Positions 35,460-47,264 of a stretch of DNA of 64,000 nt are shown here, piece after piece. The notes beneath the pieces were generated by a model, which saw only the letters and a list, made by a program, of their open reading frames with translations, was not told the DNA's origin and ran no database searches. Source of the DNA: Acanthosepion lycidas (Eukaryota; Mollusca; Cephalopoda; Sepiida; Sepiidae); the NCBI GenBank assembly GCA_963932145.1, contig OZ010580.1, positions 2,920,634 through 2,984,633 of the forward strand. The letters are read 5' to 3'. Every line of letters begins with the position of its first letter. Position 1 is the first letter of the stretch. The position numbers were made by a program, and so were the translations under genes.

Positions 35460-36210
35460 CTTTTTAAGATTATATCCTAAGCAAAGATGATAAAGATGTG
35501 ACGGTTTGCTGAGGTTAAAAGAAACTGAGAAATGGACAACAAAACAAAGAACTTGATTCCTCAAAAAGATGAATGAAGCTGAAATTTTTGAAGATCTTAC
35601 TTAACAAGAAATTGAAAGAAAGTTTTATAGGCGAAAAACGTGAGAGAAGAAAACATTAGACTAGAATTTCTGCGTATACTTGACATTTTCATAAATAAAC
35701 GGGTGAGATCTTCGCTTCCAAACTAGTACGTTGCTTTTGCGTTTAAAATATGGAATTATCCGTTTTGTAAGGGAATTTACGTATGAAAAATATAATTGCC
35801 GTTAGTTTCCAGGACTTGGTACCTTCATCATTGACTTGGTATTGTCTTCAAGCCAAAACAAACATAATTCACGAATACTTACAAACTAAATATCTGTCTC
35901 TGAAGCACATGCATCTTTATTTCATAAAAACAAACCTGTGGTCAATAGGAACTCCCTAACACCTGCAGCAATTACAGATTGAACTCTACAACTTTCGCAA
36001 CCCTTCATATCATGACAATCTTTACATATCTGAAACTTAAATCTAAATATGTGATTAGATATTTTATTTACAACATAATAGGCAAAAGTCGAGTTGTATA
36101 ATAAAACGTCACACCCCTAAATAAGCCATTCTAAATATTACTAATAAAAAATTATAAACAGAAATTCAGATATATTACTTATATAAATGGAAATATATAC
36201 TGTAAATTTA
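35460..36210. other. No gene seen
   Basis: AT-rich sequence without a supported feature. Confidence 0.4.
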
Positions 36211-36214
36211 CCAG

Positions 36215-37240
36215 TCTACTTGTATATGTCGTGTCCTTTCAGGATGTCAGTGAACATGACTCTCCACAGCTTTCCGTCCGCTGTAGCTCTTATGTTTTCT
36301 CTATCTCTCCTAATCCCTGTTCTGCCAACAATTTATACAAGCTCGTTTGCACTGGTTTCATCTGACTTTCTTCTTTTTTTAATCAGTTCACCTCAAGCAA
36401 GGCGATAATGCCACTAAGACGCAAGGGTCCACTAGGAGTGAAAACGAACAAGAGATTTAAAAGGGACCGGGAATCGAATCCTAAAAAGGAAAAAAGAGAT
36501 AAGCCTCTACTCCTGTTCAAAAGACCTAGGAAGAATCTGAACAGGACATATTTAGTATCTGTCTATATTTCTGAGATGAGGTATTATGTACACTATTTAC
36601 ATTATTCGGACTATTGTCCGCATCTTTGTCGCCATATTTATTACAACGTTTCAGCTGTTCTCCTCAAGGACACATGGCACAGTGGATAAAGGCATTAGTT
36701 AGTTCCAGCGACAAGACCCAAAGAGTGTGAGTTCAATACCCCGTTAAGGCAGTGGAGAACTTTCAGAGGGAAATTAACGGGAGATAACTGATAACTGACA
36801 TCCATTAAACATGGCACGTGGAACTAGAAAAGTCTACCCCAGTGAGCGAAATAAAGGGTTCAGTTTGATATTCCAATCATCTGAAGAAGGCCGGATCGTA
36901 CAACGGCCGAAACGTTGTAATAAATATGGCGACAAAGATGAGGACAATAGTCCGAATAATGTAAATAATATAGGACATATTTTATACTCTTGCACTCAAT
37001 ATGTCCTGTGAGTCTGTTTTTCTAATCCGTTTGGCCTTATTATGCATCCTAGAAATTCTTTCTGTCTCTCTCGGATTCTAAGTATCAATCCTTTCCGTTT
37101 GTATTTTCTCTGAAAAATTCATCGTTGCTCACATGTCCATTGCTCACATGTCCATTGTATTCTCAGCATCCTTCTGTAGAACAACATTTTTGTTGCCTCG
37201 AGTCTCTTCTTCACCGTGAGTGGATTCACCAGCATTCACT
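36215..37240 (-). pseudogene. LINE 3'-end fragment interrupted by a fold-back element
   Basis: 36225-36400 matches the minus-strand 3' end of the LINE seen at 18.54 kb and 60.77 kb (GTGTCCTTTCAGGATGT, ATGACTCTCCACAG, CTGTAGCTCT). 36995-37240 continues with the adjoining RT C-terminal part (TTCATCGTTGCTCACATG, CAGCATCCTTCTGTAGAAC, CTCGAGTCTCTTCTTCACC). The gap is filled by the element at 36554-36971. CTCACATGTCCATTG is locally duplicated at about 37128-37155. Confidence 0.75.
36554..36971. mobile_element. Fold-back tRNA-headed element with 11 bp target duplication
   Basis: A short minus arm (36554-36664, tail only) is followed by a nearly full plus copy (36665-36971). The plus copy has box A TGGCACAGTGG (36675), box B-like GAGTTCAATACC (36729), GGCACGTGGAACTAG and the tail. 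The 11 bp AGGACATATTT occurs at 36543-36553 and 36972-36982 on the two flanks, as expected for a target-site duplication, so the inverted structure moved or formed as a unit. Confidence 0.85.
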
Positions 37241-37604
37241 TGAAATAACGTGCATGAAAAAAAATCTGGAACTGTATCTAAATAGATGCGCGGGAAGTGT
37301 AAGGGATATCGTCGCGCCGTCCAAATTCCGTTTTCCATTTGTCTGTTGCGTTCAATTTGTCATAAACGACCCTGTGAAAGGTATGAATCTGACTCTTCCC
37401 TCCTCAGCTGTGGATACAAGTGACTAGTATTGGTTGGTAATCAGTCTCAGGGAAATAAATCTCTAAATCCGAAGCCATGAAAAAGACAACAGGAAACAAA
37501 CTGCATTTACGGATAATAAAGATGATCGCATATTTTCTGAAAGAACCTGGCGTTATAAATAGTATAGACGCAGTTACACATACACACATACGCATGCACG
37601 CACA

Positions 37605-37758
37605 CAGATAGATAGAGAGAGAGAGAGAGAGAGATGAACAGAATGAGATAGATAGATAGATAGATAGATATGTGTGAAAGAATCTGGCGTTAAAAATAGT
37701 ATAAACGCACGCATTTACACATGCACACATACGCACAAACACACGGACGCACACACAC

Positions 37759-37803
<45 letters not shown>
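37605..37803. repeat. (GA)n, (GATA)n and (CA)-rich repeats
   Basis: A GA run at 37612-37634, then GATA blocks at about 37648-37670 and 37761-37802. A near-duplicate flank (CTGGCGTTA-AAATAGTATA--CGCA) occurs at 37547 and 37682. Confidence 0.9.
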
Positions 37804-37804
37804 T

Positions 37805-38260
37805 GTGTGTATATGTATATATGTGCTGTTGAGCAATATTGAATGCTTACGTTAACTGATATTAAACCTAGAAATTATATTAATCGTAGTTCGATTATCT
37901 ATTCTTTCATCGAATTGTTTCTTTGAATTTCAGATTCAAAAATAATCATTTAGAATCTGTCAGAAAATCAATTCCACTGACACTAAAGTAATTCTCTATT
38001 GAATTATAGAAGCGTAAATAAAGATATCAAATCTACTCATGACACATTTCACAGTGCATGTTTAAAAACTCTTTCGAGTTAGTTCATTTTTTATTGTTTG
38101 TTGCTTTAAAACAAAATCCACACTCGTCTCACACGTATCTGTTTATAATTTTCAATATATAAGAATCTTTTACTTCTTGTAAATATATTAGTCAATTTTG
38201 CATAGCATCAGTTCTTTGATGTCTTTTGTGATATACATTCATTAAAGTTTTGTCCTGATC
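37805..38260. other. No gene seen
   Basis: AT-rich sequence without a supported feature. Confidence 0.4.
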
Positions 38261-38269
38261 CAATTCTGA

Positions 38270-38850
38270 TGGCACACTGATTAATCCTCCTTCACGCAGC
38301 TTTCACCCAAAGTGACACACGCTTCTTCACTCGCCTGATTCACTTTTGGATATCTTTCTTGGAGAACTTCACAGTCTGGCATCTAATTAATCAGTGCATC
38401 ATTAATCTGCAAATAATTGCCTTTTATCTGTAGCTTCAGGGAAATAAACAGGTGGAAATCAGATGGTTAAGAAACTCGGTGATAGAGAAGAATTTTGTGG
38501 TTGCATCTTTGTGGCTTGGTTCGCGTAATGAGACAACGCATTGCAATATCAGGGCAGCTTTACACACCTTGCTGTTGGTTTTGGTAATTTCAACAACAAT
38601 GGATTATGAGTTTGTGCTGTGGTATCATTGACCATAAGCGCCATCACACGTTTAGATCTCAGAAAATCTTGAAAAAAGAGAGTTGTACTATTTTGGGTCG
38701 GAGGGAATCACTGCTTCCATTGTCTGGAATGTAATCTTTGTCTGTATGTGTCTGTGACGCTTTTTGCTTTTGTCTCTCTGACAAAAAGCGATGAATTCAT
38801 GTTTCATCCAGTCAAACTAAATGGTGTCTTGGTTTGCCTGATACATGCTT
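38270..38850 (-). pseudogene. Degraded mariner-like transposase
   Basis: On the minus strand, in broken frames, LDET-IHRF (like the GDETW first-Asp block) is followed about 110 codons later by PSDFHLFISLK (like PYSPDLAPSDFHLF--LK, the third-Asp block). A C-terminal stretch ERYPKVNQASEEACVTLGES resembles the W-KC-N--G-Y end. Many stops are present. The fit is weaker than for the two other mariner remnants. Confidence 0.5.
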
Positions 38851-39031
38851 AAAATTCCATGAACCCTGGCTCCCCTCTAGAAAGGCAAAATTTCATGAAC
38901 CTCGGCTCCCCTCTGAAAAGGTATAAGCAAACGAGGGATGTACTTTCCACATATGTAACTCAGGTATGTGTTGATAACTTTTTCTACAGACCCCCACATT
39001 AAACTCGAACCTATTTCCTGGTTCTTGAATA

Positions 39032-40352
39032 CCGTAATTCCCCATGTATAATGCGCCTTCATCCATAATACGCACCTCTAGAATTGTGCTGAAAGTGTGC
39101 GAAAATGTTTCTACTCACGCATAATACGCACTCTTTTTTTGGTAATCAAACCCTATAAATTGTAATTCTCCAATTTCTTTACGTCCAGCTTTTCCTACTC
39201 TTATTCAAGCTGTAATTGAAGATATCTATCAAAATTTTCGATCATCACGATTCTAAAAGGAAACGGAAATACGTATAGTGTGCCTACTGCGCAGACTCAT
39301 TAACCTGTTTTTGTTCGTGCAATCAACCGGATCTGTATGCAGTTCGAGTTAGTTATACATGACTCCAGTTTTGCTTAAAAACAAAAAAAAAGACAGAATA
39401 AGAGTTTATCTGAGAAATATTTAAGAAAGAATAAAATGAATAAAGAAACAAAGAAATCGATTCAATGAAATTTATTGATTTTGATCATGAGGCAATTTCT
39501 GTTTGAAATTTTTTTTCTCTGGATGGACAGGTTGTTCCTCTTCATGAAACTGTAGCACCAATCTGGAAAAGCTTTGAAAGTTTCCTCAGGGTATTTTTCA
39601 TCTTTTTCAGGGACAACAACTTTATGCCTATAGTGCTGATGGCAAATGCAACAGCCAGCATTTCTGCAATTTTCTTCACCAATTCTTTTTCCATTTGAGG
39701 ATACTTGACTTCTTTTCCTGTACCGGAGGCTCTGGAAGAATGTTATACATCAACAATTTTTTTCCTTGATTTTTCTTCATAATCTTATATTTGTTTAATT
39801 TATATCGTACTTTCTTCCTGCTGCACGATTGCCCACTTGTTCTGCCACAGCAATAACTTTTCGTTTGAATTCACTGGGGTAACTTGTTCTTCTTGAATTC
39901 ATTTTTAACTGGTCATTTAGCTTATACACACACATTTGACCGAGATCTGTTTCCACCAAAATAAACATTTTTTTATTCCGGTAGTCTCGACCAATCAGAA
40001 TGTATCATGCGGAAGCAATATGGCGGCGCCAATAGTTCGTTGAATAGCCGTAGATTTTTCACAAAAAAATGATTTTAAACATAGAATAATATCTTTCTAA
40101 TTTAGTTTTATGGTAATTCTTATTTTATTTTACATTTGTAAGTATTGTTAGATGCATATGATTGTATTTGACATCTTATAGGGTCGCTATCGCCGAGTCA
40201 AATTGTCGTATGTTTGGGGTGAACAGTCATTTCGTAACTGCAATCGACAAACGGCAATTTTTAAAGAATTTTGTAGCTGTGCATAATACACACCCCTAAT
40301 TTTGCTTATTATTTTTTAGAAAAAATGCGTATTATACATGTGGAATTACGGT
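39032..40352 (-). mobile_element. Pogo-like DNA transposon with TIRs and TA duplication
   Basis: Both ends are visible. The left end CCGTAATTCC at 39032-39041 and its inverted match GGAATTACGG at 40343-40352 are each followed inward by ATGTATAAT/ATTATACAT and flanked outside by TA (39030-39031, 40353-40354). Inside, on the minus strand near 39960-39560, frames encode RRTSYPSEFKRKVIAVAEQ, GNRAAGRKYDI, a stop, and YPQMEKELVKKIAEM. These resemble the N-terminal helix-turn-helix part of pogo/Tigger-type transposases. The 1,321 bp element lacks a DDE domain, so it is an internally deleted, non-autonomous copy. Outward-facing repeats of CATAATACGCAC lie inside each end. Confidence 0.85.
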
Positions 40353-40359
40353 AGTTATC

Positions 40360-41820
40360 TTCTAATATAGCATTCCTCTATTATTAGATTGTGTCTCGAT
40401 GAATGGTTTAGCAAGGGTGGAAAGAAAAAGAGAAGCTTTTTCCACTGAAGAGTAACATTTGAAATGTCCATAACAGTATTTAATATCACTCCACTGACAT
40501 CTCTTCTTTAATGTGTTACCTTTCAAAAGCAGGAACTTAATTACAGCTACATTAGAATAGCTCCATAAATATGGATAGAGTAAGATAATATCCGAGTGTA
40601 TTTTTGGTTGAATGAGTTGGTGATAAGTTTAATCGAAGTAATATTCATAATTCTTTCTCTCTTCTGGTGTACCTGGTGTATACGTTCGTTTGCATGTGTC
40701 TTATCGTGTGACCGTGTGTCGTAAAATATCAGGCTGTATCTACTAGGAAAAAAAAATCAAACTGAAGACCTAAAAAGTGATTAATGACAAAAAAAGATCG
40801 TATTTTTCGTCTGAATAGAAAAGTAATACGGAAAACCATAAAAATATTCCTGAATATTAATTCGAGGAAATGAATCTTACTGACACATAAGAAAAAAAAC
40901 ATTCTACGTGAATATCAGAATATAACTTGTAACTTTTGGTTTCATTTTTGAAAACAAAACTATTATTTAATTTTCATACCATTAGTATTTTCGATGATAC
41001 ATACCAAATAACGAAATCCCACATTCGATGCTAATTAATTGATGACGGAAATAAATCATAGTGTAACATAGATTGTCTCAGTAATTAATCAATGTCGCTC
41101 GGTAAGAAAATGTTTCGCAAATAAATTCCAACTTTCAATTTTCCAAATATACTACGATTTTAAGGATTCATACCGATAAATACGTTGTAGATAAATCAAT
41201 AATGGCCTTGTCTTGGAAATACAAATTCCTAGAGATGACGATATTAAGTTCTCAGCAGATGCTTAATTCTTATTATTTCCAGTCCATGATTCGTTTGTTA
41301 TCAAACAGACGGATGTGCGGATGGTGCACTCGGAAAGAGAAATCAGTTCAACTACGGGTTAAACAGTAGGCCTAGTATCTGAAATAGTTGTTGTTATCTC
41401 CTAAATAATGATAATGCAATATTCACTCGCAGAAAAGTATTATTACTTGCAATCCAAATTCTTTTCGACTCTAAATAACTCACAATGGGTTGATAAGCTG
41501 TAAAAATAAACAAATGGCTAAAATCGTACTAAACGGTGTTAAAATAACAATCTGCTGTGTTAAGAAATAGTCATTGTTAGTTCATTTGCGCACATGACCA
41601 TGCTTAGTACTCCTGTTGCTACCTTATTGTAGACTTTTGTTTTGTCTTTTTTCTCATATGTAACAAGCAATCTCTACATCTGGAATCGTAAGGATTTCTG
41701 TGATTTAATTTTCTCTCCTTACATTTTAATTCTTTTTCCATTGTTACGCCATCGTCGCTCGTTTCGAAATCATTTTTGGCCAATGTTGATCATCAACAAC
41801 CACGTCTTCATTTATCTCCT
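40360..41820. other. No gene seen
   Basis: AT-rich sequence without recognisable coding or repeats. Confidence 0.4.
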
Positions 41821-41829
41821 CCTGTATGG

Positions 41830-41998
41830 CTATAGTCTCCTTCTATAGAACCATGCTTCCTTCTATAGAACCAAGTTTCTTTCTACTGAGCAATGCTTCC
41901 TTCTATAGAACTACGCTTCCTTCTATGGAACCACGCTTCTTTCTATAGAACGACGCTTCCTTCTATAGAGTCATGCTTCTTTCTATAGAGCCATGTGT
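41830..41998. repeat. 20 bp minisatellite
   Basis: About eight diverged copies of CTTCCTTCTATAGAACCATG. Related scattered units recur at 42168-42232. Confidence 0.88.
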
Positions 41999-42592
41999 TA
42001 TGAGAACTTACCCATAATAATAATGGACTATTCCTGACATTATAAATAGTGCGCCTCTCAAGAGATATCAGCAGATTGTAAGACGCGGAGAGATAATTGA
42101 GAGCATATTGTAAGGACATTGGAATAGTGATACTTGTCGAGACAACATAGTTCACTCTAACCAAATGTTGCCTTCTATATGGCCATGTCTCTTTCTCTAG
42201 GGTCATGTCTCCTTCCTGGTAGAGCCATGTTTTATTATTGGTCTGCAAGATCATAACTGTAAATGTCTTCGGCCTTCTCTTCATAATCTTCCATGGATCT
42301 TATTTGATCTGCATAGGCTGATATGATGTTCCCTTTTTTCTGCTATAATAGCCGAAAGATGCAATATTAATTAAACCGATAAACCGTGTTCGTTGAAATT
42401 ATTAGTAGTTTTTTTACGCGAAGATGCGTCTGCAATTGAATAATATTTAACAAGTTAGACCATTAGTGAGTATCGGTGGGGATAGGATGACCATGGATCT
42501 GCTCAGTATGCTGGAACATATTCGCAAGACTCGGTTGAGCTTAAAATGTCTCTACCGTCGTGAAGAGGCCATTTACTGGAGTGCATGTACGC

Positions 42593-43087
42593 CTGAGTAT
42601 ATATGTAGATAAACAAACGTGTATATAATTCAGTGTATATATGTAGAGATACAAGCGTGTATATAATTCAGTGTATATACGTAGATATACAAGCGTGTAT
42701 ATAATTCAGTGTATATATGTAGATATACAAGCGTGTATATAATTCAGTGTATATACGTAGATATACAAGCGTGTATATAATTCAGTGTATATAATCCAGT
42801 GTATATATGTAGATATACAAGCATGTATATAATTCAGTGTATATATGTAGATCTACAAGCATGTATATAATTCAGTGTATATATGTAGATATACAAGCGT
42901 GTATATAATTCAGTGTATATATGTAGATCTACAAGCGTGTATATAATTCAGTGTATATATGTAGATATACAAGCGTGTATATAATTCAGTGTACATATGT
43001 AGATATACAAGCGTGTATATAATTCAGTGTATATATGTAGATATACAAGCGTGTATATAATTCAGTGTACATATGTAGATATACAAA
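42593..43087. repeat. 38 bp minisatellite
   Basis: About thirteen copies of a 38 bp unit containing GTGTATATAATTCAGTGTAT and ATGTAGATATACAAGC, with few point variants (CGTAG, ATCTAC, ACATATG) and one partial unit at about 42790. Confidence 0.96.
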
Positions 43088-43089
43088 AT

Positions 43090-43795
43090 TGTATAGAAAG
43101 GATACAATCTGGCCAGCCTTTCTGAACGGATCGTGTTGTGGTCAGATTGCCCAACTGTCTATTCATCACTGATCGTCCATTCACATCTAAAACCTGTACA
43201 GTCGGCATATGTAATCATGGCTACAAACTTGAGCTTTATATACAGAAAGAATCCTTCGTTTAAGCTGGCAGACGGACAGAAACACATGATCGACATTTGC
43301 AATGTGTGTTCAACTACCACATATAGTCTGCTGCAAATGAAATTCCAAATTTCAATTGTTTCATTTTCTTCGTCGTTACTTCCTTTCATTTCATTTTTAA
43401 TTTTAATGGCCACATTAAATTTTTTTTTCTTGTTTCTGTATGTCTATGTCATGTAAACCAATTTACAATACCGTATAGTAGGATCATCGGCGACTAAACC
43501 GGTCCCCCACCAGGCATTTCTGGTGAAGTCGGCGGCTAGACACCCAAAAGGATTCAAAAAATAGAGTTATCTAGCAGAATAGGCTCAGATTGACAGCTAT
43601 CTACGCTGAGCGGAGGGAGAGACTTCCTAAACTGAAGTGAACGGCTATGGCGAAGGTAAACGATCAAGTTGAAGAACATCAGATGTGGGTTGACCTAAAC
43701 GAGGATGGTCTCCTCCAGAATACTTGCTCGTAACCCGTTGAGCATTAATTACTATCTGCGCTACATATTATTGAATAAGCTCAAGTAAGATAGAT
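43090..43795. other. No gene supported
   Basis: Frames at 43133-43456 (plus) and 43159-43413 (minus) overlap and show no domain I recognise. Confidence 0.4.
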
Positions 43796-43819
43796 ATGAA
43801 CAAAATGAGATAATATTAG

Positions 43820-43824
43820 TAGAC

Positions 43825-43863
<39 letters not shown>

Positions 43864-43873
43864 TTAGTAGACT

Positions 43874-43915
<42 letters not shown>

Positions 43916-44032
43916 TTAGTAGACTTAGATATATAGATAGATATTAGAAGACTTAGATATATAGATAGATATTAGTAGACTTAGATAGATAGATAGATAG
44001 ATATTAGTAGACTTAGATAGATATTAGTAGAC

Positions 44033-44095
<63 letters not shown>

Positions 44096-44132
44096 TTAGT
44101 AGACTTAGATATATAGATAGATATTAGTAGAG
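43820..44132. repeat. (GATA)n array with higher-order spacer
   Basis: GATA blocks of varied length are separated by a recurrent ATTAGTAGACTTAGATA spacer, present about eight times. Confidence 0.95.
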
Positions 44133-44540
44133 TATTTACATTATGCGGAATATTGTCCTCATCTTTGTCGCCATATTTATCACAAAGTTTCGGCCGTTGT
44201 ACGCTCCGGCCTTCTTCAGGTGGTTGGAATTTCGAACTGAACCCTTTATTTCGATCACTGGGGTAGACTGTTCTAATTCCACGTGCCATGTTTGATGGAT
44301 GTCAGTTATCAGTTATCTCCTGCTAATTTTCCCTCTGAAAGTTCTCCAGTGCCTTAACCGGGTATTGAACTCACACTCTTTTGGTCTGTCACTGGATCTA
44401 ACCAACGCCTTTATCCACTGTGCCATGTGTCCTCAAGGACACATGGCACAGTGGATAAAGGCATTGGTTGGATCCAGTGACAGACCCAAATACATAACAT
44501 AATACATAATACCACATCTCAGAAATATAGACAGACTCAG
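44133..44540. mobile_element. Fold-back tRNA-headed element with palindromic centre
   Basis: A nearly full minus copy (44133-44434) meets a plus copy of the tRNA-like head (44435-44487), giving about 52 bp near-perfect arms centred on GTCCTCAAGGAC. A short plus tail piece follows (CATAATACCACATCTCAGAA). Blocks: AAGTTTCGGCCGTTGTACGC, TTCCACGTGCCATG, CTTTATCCACTGTGCCATG. Confidence 0.88.
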
Positions 44541-44544
44541 ATAT

Positions 44545-45565
44545 TAGTAGACATTTGTCGGGAGAATAATGCTTCCTCAATCTTTCATTTCAATCTAAAA
44601 TCTGACTTGAATCTGTATTCGAAATCTGACCTTCGATAAGGAAAGATCATATGCAATAATTGCAGACATTAACCTTAGTTCTTTGCTTTCGTAAAAATAT
44701 TCATACTGATTTCTTATGTCAGTCAGTGTTTGTTTGCATCTGAATAATTTGGTTTCACTAGTATACACGTTAGCAGTGAAGTAGACGTTTGCCTGTGTTT
44801 GATTTAGTTTTATTATAAAAACAAAGTCTATTTGAAGATATATAGATGTGAGTTGCATCATTTTGGTTGGAATATAGTGGAATTAAGTTTGAAGATAATT
44901 TTCTTATTGAAAGCAAAGATTGAATATTATGACTACGTACAGTGTGATGTTTAGACGACATCAAATTATTGAACGTAAATATATTCAATCATACATGGAT
45001 GCTACTAAAGGTTTGGCCCTTGTTTTTTTTTTTTTAAATTAAGGGCTTCCATTACTCTTAAATGCTTTTAACCCTGGAAGGTGTTAATATCACATTCATG
45101 TTGATAATTTCTATAGAATTTGGTACAATTCTATGTTGCTTTAAATGTGTCGATTGAGCTTTGTTAAGAAGTAGAGCAAGACATTTTAACCGGCGAGTCG
45201 TAATATGAGGAACGTAATCATTTATAAGTTTATTTTCGTCGGATACACATTTGCCTGTGGAGCGTCTGAATTCATAAATAATTTTGGTCTTTTATAGTTT
45301 TGCTTTCAACGGCGATTTGCTATTTCTGATAATAAGATTTTATGTTTGAATTTTTTATACGAGACATTTGCTATTTTTAGTTTGTTCAACAGGATTTATT
45401 CATTTTTGATAATTTTGCTTAAATCATTACAATGTTACTACTATTGTCCCTGATAAATATTAATAATATTTATTTTACTTTTCAAACAATTGTTACATTC
45501 ACTAAGAAAAGAAAACTGTTATGCCCATGCAAGAAAAACATAATGAAAGACTAAACAAAATTTGT
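44545..45565. other. No gene seen
   Basis: AT-rich sequence without a supported feature. Confidence 0.4.

Positions 45566-45566
<1 letters not shown>

Positions 45567-45623
<57 letters not shown>
45567..45623. repeat. (TA)n microsatellite
   Basis: TA tract with one GTA interruption. Confidence 0.95.
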
Positions 45624-45625
<2 letters not shown>

Positions 45626-45718
45626 CAAATGTAATTAGAATGAAAATAATATATAAATTCTAACGTTCCCAGCATTAATTGAAAAGAGGGCTCAATGCCG
45701 ATATTAGAGCAATAATTA

Positions 45719-45790
45719 GGGCAGGCATGTTGTTTTAAATGGCTAAAAATGTTAGAGTTTTTTTAGGCATTTAAAACAACATGCCTGCCC
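45719..45790. repeat. Perfect 23 bp inverted repeat
   Basis: Arms 45719-45741 and 45768-45790 are exact reverse complements (each containing GCAGGCATGTTGTTTTAAAT or its complement) around a 26-nt loop. Confidence 0.96.
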
Positions 45791-45799
45791 GCACACACA

Positions 45800-46352
45800 A
45801 TTCCGTAAAATACTTGTCGAAAACACAATTATACTTCGACATGAAAACAATAGACAAAACTAAAAATCCTTGAAGCATTATACATCAAACAGTTGAAACC
45901 CAACCTAAACAAAATCAACTATGGAATCTCTACAAATATCCTTAAACGTCTATAATTGGCATCAGAAGCCATTGGTTTATACCAACGGCTTCCCATACTT
46001 CATACTTCTCCAATTCACTCTCGGGTGGTCATGTGTGACGTCATGAGATGCGGTAGGATTTTCGCTTCTAGCGTCTTATATGCACGTGTTTATCGTTGCT
46101 TAGAAATCATCTATGTAAACAATCATAGACTATCATCACTGTCTTGTCCGTATATTGCTTAATATGTTGTAATTGACATCGTTGATAATGGCTTATGTAA
46201 GCCGAAAGCTTAGATTGTATTAAAAAAAATATGGATCAATATTGTCAATTTCTTTCTTCGTTCAACGATAATGTTATTAAACTTATCAGACGTTATGAAA
46301 AGAATTTACATAAAATAAATAGACAACACTTGTCTATATTATTTAATGAAAC

Positions 46353-46357
<5 letters not shown>
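45800..46357 (+). mobile_element. Penelope-like element C-terminus, spacer and N-terminus
   Basis: Same layout as 22.58-23.15 kb. A C-terminal coding scrap (45860-45945: KILEALYIKQLKPNLNKINY in broken frame) is followed by a spacer with GTCATGTGTGACGTCATGAG and TGGCTTATGTAAGCCGAAAG. Then an ATG at about 46231 opens a PLE N-terminus (FNDNVIKLIRRYEKNLH, INRQHLSILFNETC), again cut by (TA)n. Confidence 0.75.

Positions 46358-46408
<51 letters not shown>
46357..46408. repeat. (TA)n microsatellite
   Basis: TA tract at the FNETC position of the PLE N-terminus. Confidence 0.96.
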
Positions 46409-46411
<3 letters not shown>

Positions 46412-46414
46412 AAG

Positions 46415-46846
46415 TATATGATTGGTGTATATGGAATGAATTCCAATAACCAACAATTACTATTCTTAAAAGAGTGCTCAATACAAAGTAGAGCAGAAAT
46501 AATTAAATTTTAAATTTTGATTTTGTAATTAGCGGTTTTAAATTTTAATATTAAATTTTATCATATAATTTAGTAATTATTGGTTGGAATAAATTCTTTT
46601 TTAATACTACCCATATTTTATCAAACTTTTTGAATTTTCCTGTACTTGTGTTTTGATTGGTCCATCTAGCCTTTGTAACAACGTTTTCCCCTTGTGAAGA
46701 ATTGTTAATTAATTTGTAACTTTTAAAACCATTTATTTTACATTCAACGTCATAACTTGATAAGACACCGAGGGTGTTGAAACAAAATGGCTATTTTTGT
46801 AGTGATTTTATAGCATATTTATGTTATAAATTTTTTTTTTAAATAA

Positions 46847-46850
<4 letters not shown>
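46415..46850. other. No gene seen
   Basis: AT-rich. AGAGTGCTCAATACAAAGTAGAGC (family C-like) occurs at about 46470. Confidence 0.4.

Positions 46851-46854
<4 letters not shown>

Positions 46855-46912
<58 letters not shown>
46855..46912. repeat. (TA)n microsatellite
   Basis: Pure TA tract. Confidence 0.96.
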
Positions 46913-46913
<1 letters not shown>

Positions 46914-46989
46914 ACTTTAACATCCTAAATGTTCCTCGCACATATTTATATATTATCTATTGCGTTTATACACGTGATGCGTTTCTGAC

Positions 46990-47120
46990 CAATGAGAACT
47001 CCCGAAAAATCATAACATTCAAGATCTCTGTCTCTTTGTTTTTCTCATTTCTATTCTTCATCACTGACAAAATCTTAATAATGGCGAAACATGTTAGATA
47101 GAGATTCGTTTCCTAGTTGT
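46990..47120 (+). mobile_element. PLE-end-like sequence with GAAAC motif
   Basis: CATCACTGACAAAATCTTAA then ATGGCGAAACATGTTAGATA resembles a CUGA...stem...GAAAC arrangement found at PLE ends. It lies between two TA tracts. Assignment is tentative. Confidence 0.35.
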
Positions 47121-47187
47121 TCTTTATTTCATTTTATCATCTTGTCGGATTCCTATCCATATCTTATCTACATTTGATCTTCAACTC

Positions 47188-47189
<2 letters not shown>

Positions 47190-47260
<71 letters not shown>
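47190..47260. repeat. (TA)n microsatellite
   Basis: Pure TA tract of about 34 units. Confidence 0.96.
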
Positions 47261-47261
<1 letters not shown>

Positions 47262-47264
47262 CGT

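Noticed and set aside
42593-43087. CRISPR-like array
   Set aside because: Units are contiguous 38 bp repeats with no unique spacers, in an animal genome; it is a minisatellite.
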